From Hofstenia miamia (Eukaryota > Xenacoelomorpha > Acoela), in contig SCFE01000042.1 of NCBI GenBank assembly GCA_004352715.1, positions 913,202 to 977,201 of the forward strand: a stretch of 64,000 bases of DNA, read 5' to 3'. The notes below the pieces were generated by a model. It was given only the letters and a program-made list of their open reading frames with translations, made no database searches and was not told where the DNA came from. Position numbers and translations under genes: made by a program. Shown here piece by piece: positions 1 through 11,382 of the stretch; position 1 is the stretch's first letter; each line of letters opens with the position of its first letter.

Positions 1-395
1 CAAGATCAAAGCTTTTTACATGCGTTAAGTATAAGAAGAACGTTTTAAAGAGATCCTTCATTAATGTCGCCATTCGAACCTGGAATTCGCTACCTAAAGA
101 AATTAAAAATATTGAAAAATTGAAACCTTTTAAAAAGCATTTAAAAATCTTCCTTAAGCAAAAATATATTTCTGGAAAATCATGGCTAGGATACAAATTT
201 TATAACAATGACTATACTATAACTCATTATTAAAATAGTATTATAGTAATTTATCCATAGCCTGCAAGATTTCTTTTGTAATTTATGTGAATTGTATATA
301 TGTGTTTTTGTGAATTTAATGACGCTATTCAAATAAATTATCAATTATTTAATTGTTAACATTTATTTGAATAAAGATTCTCTTATCTTATCTTA
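1..395 (+). mobile_element. 3' end of an APE-type LINE, cut by the window edge
   Basis: Bases 3-233 encode the C-terminal 76 residues of a LINE reverse-transcriptase polyprotein, ending in TAA at 231-233. The 3' UTR follows and closes with an AATAAAG-containing segment and a TTATC-type simple tail near 375-395. The sequence is the exact reverse complement of the 3' end of the longer LINE copy at 5155-8395, with no net indel. The part of this copy that would encode the endonuclease and RT lies before the window. The clade looks like the CR1/Jockey group from the motifs of the longer copy. Confidence 0.85.
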
Positions 396-697
396 AAGTT
401 GCATCTCTCTACAGACAATGCATAATTTGTTATCTATTGTTCAAATGTCAAAAACGTATCAAATCGTAAAGATTGTTATCTACCAAACATGAAATCCCTT
501 TACAATTATAACAATTAAATAAAGCACTTTCAAATCATATAAACTAGAATATTTTACCAAGTTGGAAAACAATCTCAATTACAACATGATTTTCCCAATT
601 TATACAATTATGTAAATGAAAGATGAGTAGTAAGAGAGACTCGTACCCCGTGGATATTCGACCTTTTGATCTTGGCAGGGATGTCTATGATGTAATT
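1..697 (+). repeat. Left arm of a large inverted duplication (partner 4851-5547)
   Basis: Each position x pairs with 5548-x on the opposite strand from 1 to 697, with no indels and no mismatch in the stretches I compared. The pairing breaks at 698/4850. The arm contains the LINE 3' end (1-395) and about 300 bp of its flank, so the LINE was already inserted when the segment was duplicated. The arm continues to the left beyond the window. A second inverted match (1560-1601 with 4808-4849) resumes after an 862-bp segment that is absent from the right arm. Confidence 0.9.
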
Positions 698-810
698 GTG
701 TACTTTGGCCGCCTGTGTATCTCTGACGTCATTGGAACATATTTTCTTTTGTTATAATATTTGTTGGCAAACACATTTGTTTGTAGTCTATTGTATAAAA
801 TGTAACTAAT
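640..810 (+). repeat. Dispersed repeat containing a TGACGTCA site, copy 1
   Basis: This stretch is homologous, with divergence, to the reverse complement of 9815-9985. The best-conserved block runs from the TGATGTAATTGTGTAC motif near 688 through the TGACGTCA palindrome near 725-735. The same family is cut short in the right arm at 4851. No protein match is recognised. It may be an untranslated part of a transposon. Confidence 0.6.
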
Positions 811-962
811 TTTTTATTTGTATTACATAAATAATTGGAAGTGGAAATTGCTGGGGGTGTTATAGTGGCGTCATGGTGTGTTGACTGATTAAACAACTCA
901 ATCTATATATTAACCCAAATCGTGAGATAAAATAATTATTTTTCTTCTACGCAAATTCATTT

Positions 963-1497
963 TTCTTATGGCAATGTCTGTTGAAAGCATAGCATCTGGT
1001 TAACTTGGTAATCTATTTGACGAGTTATGTACAACTCCACCACCAGCCTCCAACTATAATCTGCTAACACAAGAAATGATGGTCCCTCCTCCTGCACCTG
1101 TAAAAGAAAAACACAAAGCTCATCACAAGCGAAGACGTCCTGCAATTAATATTGCAATTGTCTTCCCAATCTCCAACACTATTGAAGACGACAATGTTTA
1201 AATGATGTCAATTCCCAGTCATCACAATGTATTTTTTCAAATGCAAGTCCTGCTAGTGAACTTCCGAAAAAACTTTGGCTAACAACCGAAGATGCTGTTC
1301 AGTTGAACACAAGATATGGTGTTGCAGTAAAGATTAGACTTGATAATGGTGTTTATTATTTTCTACATAAATGCTACGTCAGTGCATTGGGTGAAAATTA
1401 CAAGGTTTTGATCAATAAAAAACTTTTTCGCAATGATGACATGGGGATTGGAAACAATGCTATTGCAAAACGTATTGTATTACAGTTTAGTAAATAG
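963..1497 (+). pseudogene. Degraded ORF of unknown function
   Basis: Reading from the ATG near 970, the frame opens with MAMSVESIASG, meets a stop, then stays open to about 1200 with a proline-rich and basic stretch (PPPAP, KHKAHHKRRRP). After a frameshift near 1200 it continues to a stop at 1495-1497 with a compact segment containing VKIRLDNGVYYFLHKC and KLFRNDDMG. The composition looks like a decayed protein of about 180 residues rather than random sequence. I do not recognise the family. A small DNA-binding domain is possible but unproven. The segment is missing from the right arm of the inverted duplication. Confidence 0.4.
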
Positions 1498-1559
1498 AAA
1501 ATGTATAGTTTTGCTTTCAATCTTTTTCTACATGTACTACTTTTATGTTAATATGTTTG

Positions 1560-1601
1560 ATAAATTATTACATTTCATAAACATTAGTTTTAATATAAAA
1601 A
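1560..1601 (+). repeat. Inner inverted-repeat arm running into a gap
   Basis: Bases 1560-1601 are the reverse complement of 4808-4849 (coordinates sum to 6409). The match is cut by the 1,000-base N gap, so its full length is unknown. Sequence just after the gap no longer matches, so the arm ends inside the gap. Together with 1-697/4851-5547 it shows that the right arm lacks 698-1559. Confidence 0.75.
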
Positions 1602-2601
1602 NNNNNNNNNNNNNNNNNNNNNNNNNNNNNNNNNNNNNNNNNNNNNNNNNNNNNNNNNNNNNNNNNNNNNNNNNNNNNNNNNNNNNNNNNNNNNNNNNNN
1701 NNNNNNNNNNNNNNNNNNNNNNNNNNNNNNNNNNNNNNNNNNNNNNNNNNNNNNNNNNNNNNNNNNNNNNNNNNNNNNNNNNNNNNNNNNNNNNNNNNNN
1801 NNNNNNNNNNNNNNNNNNNNNNNNNNNNNNNNNNNNNNNNNNNNNNNNNNNNNNNNNNNNNNNNNNNNNNNNNNNNNNNNNNNNNNNNNNNNNNNNNNNN
1901 NNNNNNNNNNNNNNNNNNNNNNNNNNNNNNNNNNNNNNNNNNNNNNNNNNNNNNNNNNNNNNNNNNNNNNNNNNNNNNNNNNNNNNNNNNNNNNNNNNNN
2001 NNNNNNNNNNNNNNNNNNNNNNNNNNNNNNNNNNNNNNNNNNNNNNNNNNNNNNNNNNNNNNNNNNNNNNNNNNNNNNNNNNNNNNNNNNNNNNNNNNNN
2101 NNNNNNNNNNNNNNNNNNNNNNNNNNNNNNNNNNNNNNNNNNNNNNNNNNNNNNNNNNNNNNNNNNNNNNNNNNNNNNNNNNNNNNNNNNNNNNNNNNNN
2201 NNNNNNNNNNNNNNNNNNNNNNNNNNNNNNNNNNNNNNNNNNNNNNNNNNNNNNNNNNNNNNNNNNNNNNNNNNNNNNNNNNNNNNNNNNNNNNNNNNNN
2301 NNNNNNNNNNNNNNNNNNNNNNNNNNNNNNNNNNNNNNNNNNNNNNNNNNNNNNNNNNNNNNNNNNNNNNNNNNNNNNNNNNNNNNNNNNNNNNNNNNNN
2401 NNNNNNNNNNNNNNNNNNNNNNNNNNNNNNNNNNNNNNNNNNNNNNNNNNNNNNNNNNNNNNNNNNNNNNNNNNNNNNNNNNNNNNNNNNNNNNNNNNNN
2501 NNNNNNNNNNNNNNNNNNNNNNNNNNNNNNNNNNNNNNNNNNNNNNNNNNNNNNNNNNNNNNNNNNNNNNNNNNNNNNNNNNNNNNNNNNNNNNNNNNNN
2601 N
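1602..2601. other. Assembly gap (1,000 N)
   Basis: The run is exactly 1,000 N, probably a scaffolding gap of nominal size. It lies inside the inverted-duplication locus, where assembly would be difficult. Confidence 0.99.
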
Positions 2602-3093
2602 AATGCTTGCAAGTAAAATATTATTCATTATTATGCTCTCTTAGATCTCATAAACATATAAAATTCATTGTGAAGAGCTTTTTTGCAATTTTCTGTTTGC
2701 AAAAATTATAAGATATATAGGCAGAATGCAATTTCAAAATAATTTATTCACGATTATTCGTGGACCTTGAAATCAATGTCTACATGAATACCTAAAATTG
2801 GGCAAAATATATTTTTAATTATTGGAAAAAATAATGTTTAAAAATCGCAATTTCTTCAGAAATTGAAAATTAAATCTAAATTGGGCATTTTTGTGTGCTT
2901 GTTGTTATTGCTTATAAGAAAAAATTCATTATACTTTCCATTGTCAATTTTAATTCAATGTAAATTGTGAGCTTTCTAGCATTTCCTTCAACCCTTTGTT
3001 GGGTTTGTGTTAGTTTAAACTGCAATGTTTAAACTCTATTAATATAAAAGTTTGTTGTTACTACATTGCTCTAATGCTTAAATCATATTTTTG

Positions 3094-3226
3094 CCACCAG
3101 TGGCCCACCAATTCGCCAACAGTGGACCACCAGCTAGCCACTGGTGGTCCACTAGTGCATGGGTGGCCAAAACCCACCTGGTGGGCCACCGTAAATGCCA
3201 CTGGTGGACCACTGGTGGTCCACCAG
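3094..3226. repeat. Palindrome-rich minisatellite of CCACTGGTGG-like units
   Basis: About 130 bp in AT-rich surroundings are unusually GC-rich. They consist of repeated, individually palindromic units such as TGGCCCACCA, TGGACCACCA, TGGTGGTCCA and TGGTGGACCA. All frames on both strands are open here because of the repeat, so the overlapping ORFs are not believed to be genes. Confidence 0.7.
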
Positions 3227-4180
3227 TATTTGGCTACGTGGGTAACAATAGGCCTCCTGAGGAAAGCCAGCAACATTAAATAAATGGCTTAACGCATTTC
3301 TGATGGTCACCTCCTGGGGGAATGTGGAAGTGCCGTCATATTTTAGAATGAAGATGGAAACTTGAAGATTGTGCAATGCTGAACTTTGTCCCTCAGAGTC
3401 ATTGTGTAATGTATGCTTTTACAATTTACGCACAATTGCTAAAGAAATTGTTGTTTTCCGCCTCTTGCATATTTGTTTTGATATATATTAATGCGCTTGG
3501 AAACAAGCTCTAATGCAAATAACACATAATTTTTCCTTTGAAATATTTGAGTTTTTGATCTATGAATTGTTTTCCTTAAAACATGGTGTTGCATGTTTAA
3601 ACATTGTTACAACAAACACGCCCTAAGTAAAATTTGTCATAAAAAATATATGTTTGCCTAAATCCTAAAAATCAAAAATTCCCACTTTGCTCTAAACAAA
3701 TTGTCTAAGAAATTAATTTGCTCAATTTAGTTTTGTCAAAAATATTTCGCACTAGATGGCGTCCAATAGAATCTCTTCATTTCCATGTGGCAAACAGTAA
3801 TGGGGTGTTACGAGAACTTCAGGGTGTCCCAATGTAGCCTCCTCTAGCCCTTCTTAACTACTCACACTAGTTGGTGGAGGTGATAAGAAAATTTATATTA
3901 CCAATGTTAATTTGATAGTAATACTATTATTATCATCATTACCATATATGTATACTGCCAAATATAAAAAGTAGCCAATCACAAAAACTCTATGTATATA
4001 AATTTTACGGATATTTTAAAACATCTATTCGCAATTTTGGAGATGACAACTAACGTATTTCTTGAATGCAGCTTTGATAGCGTTTTACAGAATTTTTCAG
4101 CAATCAAACACAAAATGTGTGTTTTGCAAAATATTGATAAGCTCGTGAATTAGGAAGATATACCACTCCCAACCAACAAA

Positions 4181-4402
4181 GTGTTGCATGTTCAGTTTAA
4201 ACCTTCACAAGGACAGTGCACTTGTGACACATGTTTTGGATTGACTCTGCATATAAATGACGATTCCTCAAACTTCAATTTGTGTGGAGAGAATATCCCT
4301 CATACATTTGCCACAGCGCAAATTTTAAACAATACATCAATAGACTCTATGCAGAGGGTTCCCAATAGACATTGCAATCCAGAAAATTTTCATGGTTTTT
4401 GA
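4181..4402 (+). CDS. Cysteine-containing ORF fragment, function unknown
   Basis: The frame is open from about 4165 to the TGA at 4400-4402. It includes CTCDTCFGL and a later NRHCNPENF segment, with five cysteines and three histidines in 73 residues. It lies 400 bp inside the right arm of the inverted duplication. It may be the tail of a decayed transposon protein. I see no start context, splice sites or family motif, so it is only a candidate. Confidence 0.25.
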   Translation: MLHVQFKPSQGQCTCDTCFGLTLHINDDSSNFNLCGENIPHTFATAQILNNTSIDSMQRVPNRHCNPENFHGF

Positions 4403-4807
4403 TGGAGACAATAGATTAAATATTTTTCTTGATTATGGACATTTGTTAGAGTATTGTATATTAACTTGTGAATAAATGTATATAGTTATTTTATCCCTAA
4501 TTATATTATACATAACATGCATCCATTATCTAATATTACACTTATTTAACTTAGTGATGAGATGTATCTCTAGAAATCTACAATTAATGAAACACGTACA
4601 AATCATTTCTACATTCTCATTGTATAATAAATAGTATTAGTAAATTTACTAAACTAGCAATTACTTTATTTCAATCATCCTTCCCCATGCTAAATTTGAA
4701 TGTCAATTGCATGGTAAATTAATAGCTAGGTAAAACATTGGCATTTATCAGTTTAGAGAATACTATAGATTTTTACCTATTTACAAAGAAAATGCAAGAG
4801 TTTAAAT

Positions 4808-5547
4808 TTTTTATATTAAAACTAATGTTTATGAAATGTAATAATTTATTAATTACATCATAGACATCCCTGCCAAGATCAAAAGGTCGAATATCCACGG
4901 GGTACGAGTCTCTCTTACTACTCATCTTTCATTTACATAATTGTATAAATTGGGAAAATCATGTTGTAATTGAGATTGTTTTCCAACTTGGTAAAATATT
5001 CTAGTTTATATGATTTGAAAGTGCTTTATTTAATTGTTATAATTGTAAAGGGATTTCATGTTTGGTAGATAACAATCTTTACGATTTGATACGTTTTTGA
5101 CATTTGAACAATAGATAACAAATTATGCATTGTCTGTAGAGAGATGCAACTTTAAGATAAGATAAGAGAATCTTTATTCAAATAAATGTTAACAATTAAA
5201 TAATTGATAATTTATTTGAATAGCGTCATTAAATTCACAAAAACACATATATACAATTCACATAAATTACAAAAGAAATCTTGCAGGCTATGGATAAATT
5301 ACTATAATACTATTTTAATAATGAGTTATAGTATAGTCATTGTTATAAAATTTGTATCCTAGCCATGATTTTCCAGAAATATATTTTTGCTTAAGGAAGA
5401 TTTTTAAATGCTTTTTAAAAGGTTTCAATTTTTCAATATTTTTAATTTCTTTAGGTAGCGAATTCCAGGTTCGAATGGCGACATTAATGAAGGATCTCTT
5501 TAAAACGTTCTTCTTATACTTAACGCATGTAAAAAGCTTTGATCTTG
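4808..5547 (-). repeat. Right arm of the inverted duplication
   Basis: Bases 4851-5547 are the reverse complement of 1-697, and 4808-4849 are the reverse complement of 1560-1601. The two blocks are separated by one base here but by 862 bp on the left. The right arm is therefore a deletion derivative, or the left arm has an insertion. The presence of the repeat family at 9815-9985, which continues uninterrupted across the equivalent of position 697, supports a deletion on the right. Confidence 0.85.
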
Positions 5548-8400
5548 TATTCTGTTTATGAATAAATCCTGGTATTTTAATCGTATTATAAGGTGGTAGG
5601 TTTCTGATTAGTTTGAAGAATGTCAGAAGGGTATTTAACATAACTAGTTGTTTTGGAAAAAGAATTGACCTAGAAATGTACTGTTTGGTTTGCGATGAGT
5701 TTTTCGTTGTGATATTTAATGCCCATCTTAATTGAACATTAAGTTTTTTATAAAGCACTTCGTTTAGATCAGTAAATAAAATGTTTGCGTAATTAAGGTG
5801 ACTCATGATGAAAGCATGGAAGAATTGAATTATGGCACAAGGTGGTAATTGCCTAACTACTAGTGTCATACTTTTTATACCTATAGCTAATTTTCTAACT
5901 ATCAGATTGATGTGAGAGTTGAATTTTAGCTTTGAATCAATTGTTACTCCTAGGTACTTGAAAGTGCCCACAATAGGAACATTAATATTATTTACACATA
6001 AAGTCACTGCAGAAACATCGTAATTGTTTTTATTCGGCGGCAAAATACAAAATTCTGTTTTAGCTTCATTAATATTCAACTTGTGCATGCAAAAGTATTT
6101 TGACAATTTGTTACAATTCAATTCTATAGATTCCGCTGCTAGTTGCATTGATGAATTATCACTGAAAATGCAAGTGTCATCGGCATATTGGATTAAATTG
6201 CAATTAATTATAGAATGCATGTCATTTACATAAATACTAAAAAGAAGAGGACCTAGAATCGTACCTTGAGGCACCCCATTGCAAACCGGTAACCATTCTG
6301 AAAAAATATCATTTAATTTAACTCTTTGGAATCTTTGACTGAGGTAACTAGTTATCAATTGTTTACTATTACTAGAAAATCCTAAGTAAGATAGTTTTTC
6401 AATTAGAATGTTATGATTAATCGAATCAAAGGCTTTTGAAAGATCTAAACAAGCTATAGCTACAAATTTATTAGAATCAAGTGATGCTCTCCAAGTTTCA
6501 GTAGCGTTTAATAGTGCATCAGTTGTTGAGAAATTTTTGCGAAAACCAAATTGCGTGTTTGATAATAAATTATATTTATTTAAATGTTCAGTTATTTGAT
6601 TATGTAATATTCTTTCGAATATTTTGCTTATTGGAGAAGTAATTGAGATTGGCCGATAATTAGTGGCAATTGATGGGTCGTTTTTCTTAAAAATAGGAGT
6701 AATGTGAGCAAGTTTTAAATTATCCGGGAAGTAATTTAGTTTTATGCATTCATTAAAGATAAAATTTAATGGATTTGCAATGATGTCTGCAGTAATTTTA
6801 AGGGCCCATGAGGGAATGCTTGAGGGACCGCTTTATTTGTTGGTTTTAAGCTTATTGATTGACTTAATAATTTCATAACTAGTTGAGAAGCGGAAAGAAA
6901 ATTCAGGTGTAAAAATTTTGCGTGAAACGTTTTCGTACTTAACGAGGGGGCCATTGTATTTTCCTAGATTAACAAAAGTCTTATTTAATTCATTAGTTAT
7001 TTCTAACTTGTCAGAAAGATTGTTTCCTTTCTGATCTTTTATCACATCAATTGAGTTTGATCTTGATCGCTTATAATTTGTGATTTCTTGTATTAGCTTC
7101 CACTTTGAACGTTCACTTGGAAGGCGCGCATATTCATTCTTAATGAATTCGTTGAATGCCTTACGAGATTCTATATTCGATGCATTTCTAGCCTTTTTAT
7201 ATGCGGCAAAATTCTTGCTGGTTCGGGAAATCATAAAATGTTTATATGCTTTGTTCTTTTCGCGAATCAATACTTTGCAAGTTTCAGTTATCCAAGGTTT
7301 ATTCGGAAAATTATTGTTTGCTTTGGAGTTTGAACTGGTTTTAACCATTATTTTTTTTTCAGGGCAAAATCTGTTAAGATAAAATTCAAAAATTTTTAAA
7401 AAGTTTTCTAGCATTTCATTCGAATTTGATGCAGAATATACAGGAAGCCAATTTTCTGATGAGAGGAATAATTTAAAATTATTAATATTTTCAATACACT
7501 TTTCGCGAGTTTTAATCCATTTCATGTTATTTTTTGGGGCTGAATGAGACTTTTGAAATTTGATAGATGTAAAACAGTGGTCAGAGAATGGGCATTCAGA
7601 AGTAGTATACTCATAATATAGATTGTTGTTCTCAGCTAGTATAATGTAGTCAATTAGTGTTCTGCTTGATGATGTCATTCTAGTAGGTAATGTTTTATTG
7701 GCCAATACTAAATTAAATGTATTCAGAAACAGATCCATTTTACTTTGGTCATTAGCATTAAAATAATTTAGGTTCCAATCCCCCAAAAGTAATAAGTCTT
7801 TATTTTCAGAACAAGCAAGTGATAATTCGTCTTCTAGTTGTTGAATAAAAAAATTAGAGAACTTCTTATGAGGACAGTAGGATACATTTAATAACTGCTT
7901 TTTAAAACGTGAATTTTTTATTGGATTATTAATTTCAACCCATAAACTATCAAAATTTGATTCGTTATTACTCTTAATATCGTTGCGTATCTTGGGATTA
8001 AATGACTTTGGGATTAAAAATAATACACCTCCACCTTTGGATTTTCCTAACGTTTTGTTCAAAATTCTATCCCTTCTAAATAGTGCATAAGTTTCTTTAA
8101 CAGTCCATGAGGTATCTAGATCTTCGTTTTTTAACCAGGTTTCGGAAACTGCGAGAATTAAATCATTTTTAAAGCTTGAAATGAATTCCCTATATTCGAA
8201 ATTTTTAATGCTTAGATTCTGAAAATTTAAATGTACATAATTCACAATATCTGAGCCGTTATTCAATTTTTTGATGTATGATTCAAAATTTAAGATCGTA
8301 CCAGGATTAGTTTTAATGCCATTTACCGCTAATAACAAGAAAATTATAAGAGATATAAAGAACGACTTTTTAAAATTTATTTTACTAGTACACACAGCAG
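5155..8400 (-). mobile_element. Near full-length APE-type LINE
   Basis: The element reads on the minus strand from about 8400 to its tail near 5155, where AATAAAG is followed by a TTATC-type simple repeat. It carries one long open reading frame for an apurinic-type endonuclease and a reverse transcriptase. Just upstream, 8389-8412 and 8521-8545 are related direct repeats (ATAATGGAA core), possibly 5' UTR repeat units. Bases around 8440-8500 also resemble the flank beyond the 3' tail (5100-5155), so the element may have inserted next to another copy's 5' UTR. Clade: CR1/Jockey group by motif style, not proven. Confidence 0.85.
5315..8395 (-). pseudogene. LINE endonuclease-reverse transcriptase ORF with a single nonsense codon
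   Basis: From the ATG at 8395 the frame runs 520 codons to a TAA at 6833-6835. It then continues in the same frame, with no further stop, to the TAA at 5315-5317: 1,027 codons in all. The first part shows APE endonuclease motifs (SETWL near residue 84, GGGVLFLIP, LLLLGDWN near 200 and the catalytic SDH near 271). The second part is the reverse transcriptase, with NYRPIS, FGFRKN, LDLSKAFDS, CNGVPQGTILGP and the catalytic YADD. It ends in a typical LINE thumb and tail (WNSLPKEIK). A hydrophobic stretch near the N-terminus follows MCTSKINFKKS. One point change is enough to explain the break, so the copy is young. A sequencing error is also possible. Confidence 0.85.
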
Positions 8401-9503
8401 TATAATGGAATTTTACATGACTGTACTTTGTTTATAGTTTGTTACATTTGACAGTTGAACAATGCATATAGATAAAACTGTTGACATCACTAAAGCATGC
8501 AACTTTCAACACATAAGAATATACACAGCCGGCATAATGGAACTTCACATTGATAAAAGAGAACTACTCTGAAAGATTTCACACTTTTCAGTAAGCTATT
8601 TTTATAATTAAATCTCAGATACTGTTTTGATTCTTAACGCTTTTTTACAATATTATCTTTAGTTAGTTTTACAGATATTTCTTTTAAAACGTAATCAATT
8701 TTATTTTAATAAATTGCTGCGAATTTGCAATCCGATGTTAAATTAATTATATACTTTATCATAAATAGAAACGTCGTTTGTTTTTAATACACATTTTTTA
8801 TTGAATTAGTTTAAACGTTTAATTGTCATGTGTTTTTAATAATGACTTGTTTATTAACCATTAATTTAGATACTACCGTGTGAAATTCATAATGTGCAAA
8901 TACACATTGCGTTTGTTTCCTACAGCATTCCCATCCCAACAATGATGATAATCTAGCACAATAGCCAAATTTAATAGTGCCATATATATGGTCATTATAA
9001 GCAAAGTGTAGAATAAATTACATTTTTGTCTTGTCTTAAACACGTATGTGGGTTTTACCACGTACGTTTATTAAATATTATAAATTGCGAGTTTTTGCAC
9101 AAACTAGTTTTTGGTTTTTTATGAAAAATTATTTTGGTTTATTACCGAAATACGACATTACGCTTTTAACGAGCATTATTATCTCTCTGATTCAAACATT
9201 TGTTATTAAATTTTACTAAATAAAACAAGTATGTAAAGTAAACATGTAAATTAAATTGATGTGGTATTTTCCAATGTCATGTATGTCAATAAAAAAACAA
9301 GTATGTAAAATGAGTATGTAAACTAAATTAGCCACATAAATAAGCAAGTCACATACATTAACAAAAAGCAAGTATGTAAAAGAAAACAAAATATTTTTGT
9401 TTGAAAATACTTATTAATTTCGACTTTAACCGAAGAAATTTATCAATAAAATATAATTCCAAAAACGTGAATTTCTTGCATATAGAATTTCAATGATCTT
9501 TGA

Positions 9504-9757
9504 CAATTATTTATGTAATATGCATAAAATAATTGGCTACATTTTAAACAATAGACTGCAAACAACTTTTATTTTTGCAATTGACATGTGTTTTCTGTGA
9601 AACGTATTTATCCCGCCAATATACACGGCCAATTATTTATGTAATATGTATAAAATAATTGGCTACATTTTAAACAATAGACTGCAAACAACTTTTATTT
9701 TTGCAATTGACATGTGTTTTCTGTGAAACGTATTTATTACCCTCAATATTTGAAAAT
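9504..9757. repeat. Tandem duplication, 126-bp period
   Basis: About 106 bp starting at 9504 recur at 9630 almost unchanged, including the CAATAGACTGCAAACAAC block. A third, more diverged unit seems to follow at about 9800-9850 and leads directly into the dispersed repeat at 9815-9985. The array has no coding potential and may be the subterminal region of a DNA transposon. Confidence 0.75.
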
Positions 9758-9814
9758 TATTTGTTTGAAACTACTTATTATGTAAATCCAAAAACGCATA
9801 TGAATAAAAAATTG

Positions 9815-9985
9815 GTTACATTTTATACAATAGACTACAAACAAATGTGTTTGCCAACAAATATTACAACAAAAGGGAATATGTTCCAATGACGTCAGAG
9901 ATATACAGACGGCCAAAGTACACAATTACATCATATCCATGCTCGTCAGGGTCAAAGGTCAAGTGTACCACGGGATTGCCTTGGA
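9815..9985 (-). repeat. Dispersed repeat containing a TGACGTCA site, copy 2
   Basis: This is the diverged reverse-complement partner of 640-810. It continues without a break through the position where the right inverted-duplication arm is truncated. No gene is recognised. Confidence 0.6.
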
Positions 9986-11380
9986 TATAACTACTGATAT
10001 GCTAATAAATACAAGTATCAAATATAATAAAATACAATAGATATTAGCATTTTAGAATACATGTAATGTAGCTCCAATACGATTTAGTTGAGCAATTTTA
10101 ATTCAACAATGAATTACATTTTCAGTGGTGCCTATTCAACCTAATGGTACTCGGTGAAGTTTTAATGGGTATTTTTCTGGAAATTTTAATTATTCAATAT
10201 TTATAACAAGAGCCAAGACCACTCCACTTTTTTAGCATGAATTTCTCTTGCATAGATAATCATCTTCCGATTATGCTTCTAACACGCATTCACTTGCACA
10301 GCTAGTCCTTCAAGAAACTAATCATAATATATATATATATATATATATATATAATAAAACGTTGTTACATTACTATATTTAAGCAAAAGTATGTCTTCAC
10401 AGTGAGCCATGGATGGATAAAATATGATATATACAAATGCGATGGGTTACAATATTTCAAATAAAAGTGCAAATATGGAGATTTTTAATTAAGTTTATTA
10501 AGATTTCTAAATATGATTAGATAATTTTGCGAAATATGAAAACCATTTATAGCCTTTCAGAGTTTGTTTTAAATTTCTTAATTTAAGTAATTGTACTTTG
10601 TTCTTGCTTTGTGTGGCTTTTGTATTTTTTTATATGAACCATCATTTGGGAATTGTTGTAAATGATAATCTCAATAAAGACTTAATTCTAGATGCATTCA
10701 TTTTTATAAATTAAGTTGCATTTATCACATAATTCAGTCAACAATTTTAAGCTGGCTTTCAGTTAAGGTCCATATGAAATTAGATTTATATATTTTTAAA
10801 AACAAAAATGAGAAATTCATCAATACCCTTATTATCTATTAAATAGTTTATAAAAAGAAATCAAAAATACCAATAAATTGAAAATATTTAAGAAATATGA
10901 ACGTGATTTCTAAACTCCTTAAAAAACTAAGCGAATTCAAATGAAGAGTCATCAAAAGCTAATCAAATTTAACTGATAGCTTTTAAGACGTTGTTTGCCC
11001 TATAACCAAAGCAATTTTTTTTAAAATGCTTTAATACGACCATCCGCAAATTATGAAATTGTTAACTAATGATCAATGAAAACTTTGTATAAATTTGTTA
11101 ATTTTGATGCAAATAAAACATTTTGTGTATGTTTCAATTAATAAGTGAAATTCGACATCGTATTTTCTTAGTCTCACAATAAAAATCTTACTGATTCTGA
11201 CGCATGCTGCTATAACTATTTAGACGCACTTTATTTTGCCACAAGTTTCTATAAAACTGGCTAAAGCTATATAATTAATAAAATACAATAAAACTAGAAT
11301 AAAAATATGGCTTTTACTCATTCAATAGTTTCAATTTGAAAAACAAAAAATTTATAATGAATATTCCCGGCTGCTTGGAT
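9986..11380. other. Intergenic sequence, no gene seen
   Basis: The stretch is AT-rich with a short (TA)n run near 10327-10353. I see no ORF, RNA gene or transposon terminus that I can support. It lies downstream of ATP5PF, whose 3' UTR must begin at 11382 and run leftward. Confidence 0.6.
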
Positions 11381-11382
11381 CT

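Noticed and set aside
1433-2644. Long ORFs across the gap at 1602-2601
   Set aside because: They are almost entirely N and contain only a few real residues at each end. The same holds for ORFs across the other N runs.
3061-3376. Four overlapping ORFs on both strands
   Set aside because: Frames stay open only because of the CCACTGGTGG-like minisatellite. The translations are repeat-derived.
9504-9757. CRISPR-like array
   Set aside because: Two or three 126-bp direct repeats without uniform spacers, in an animal genome, are a tandem duplication.
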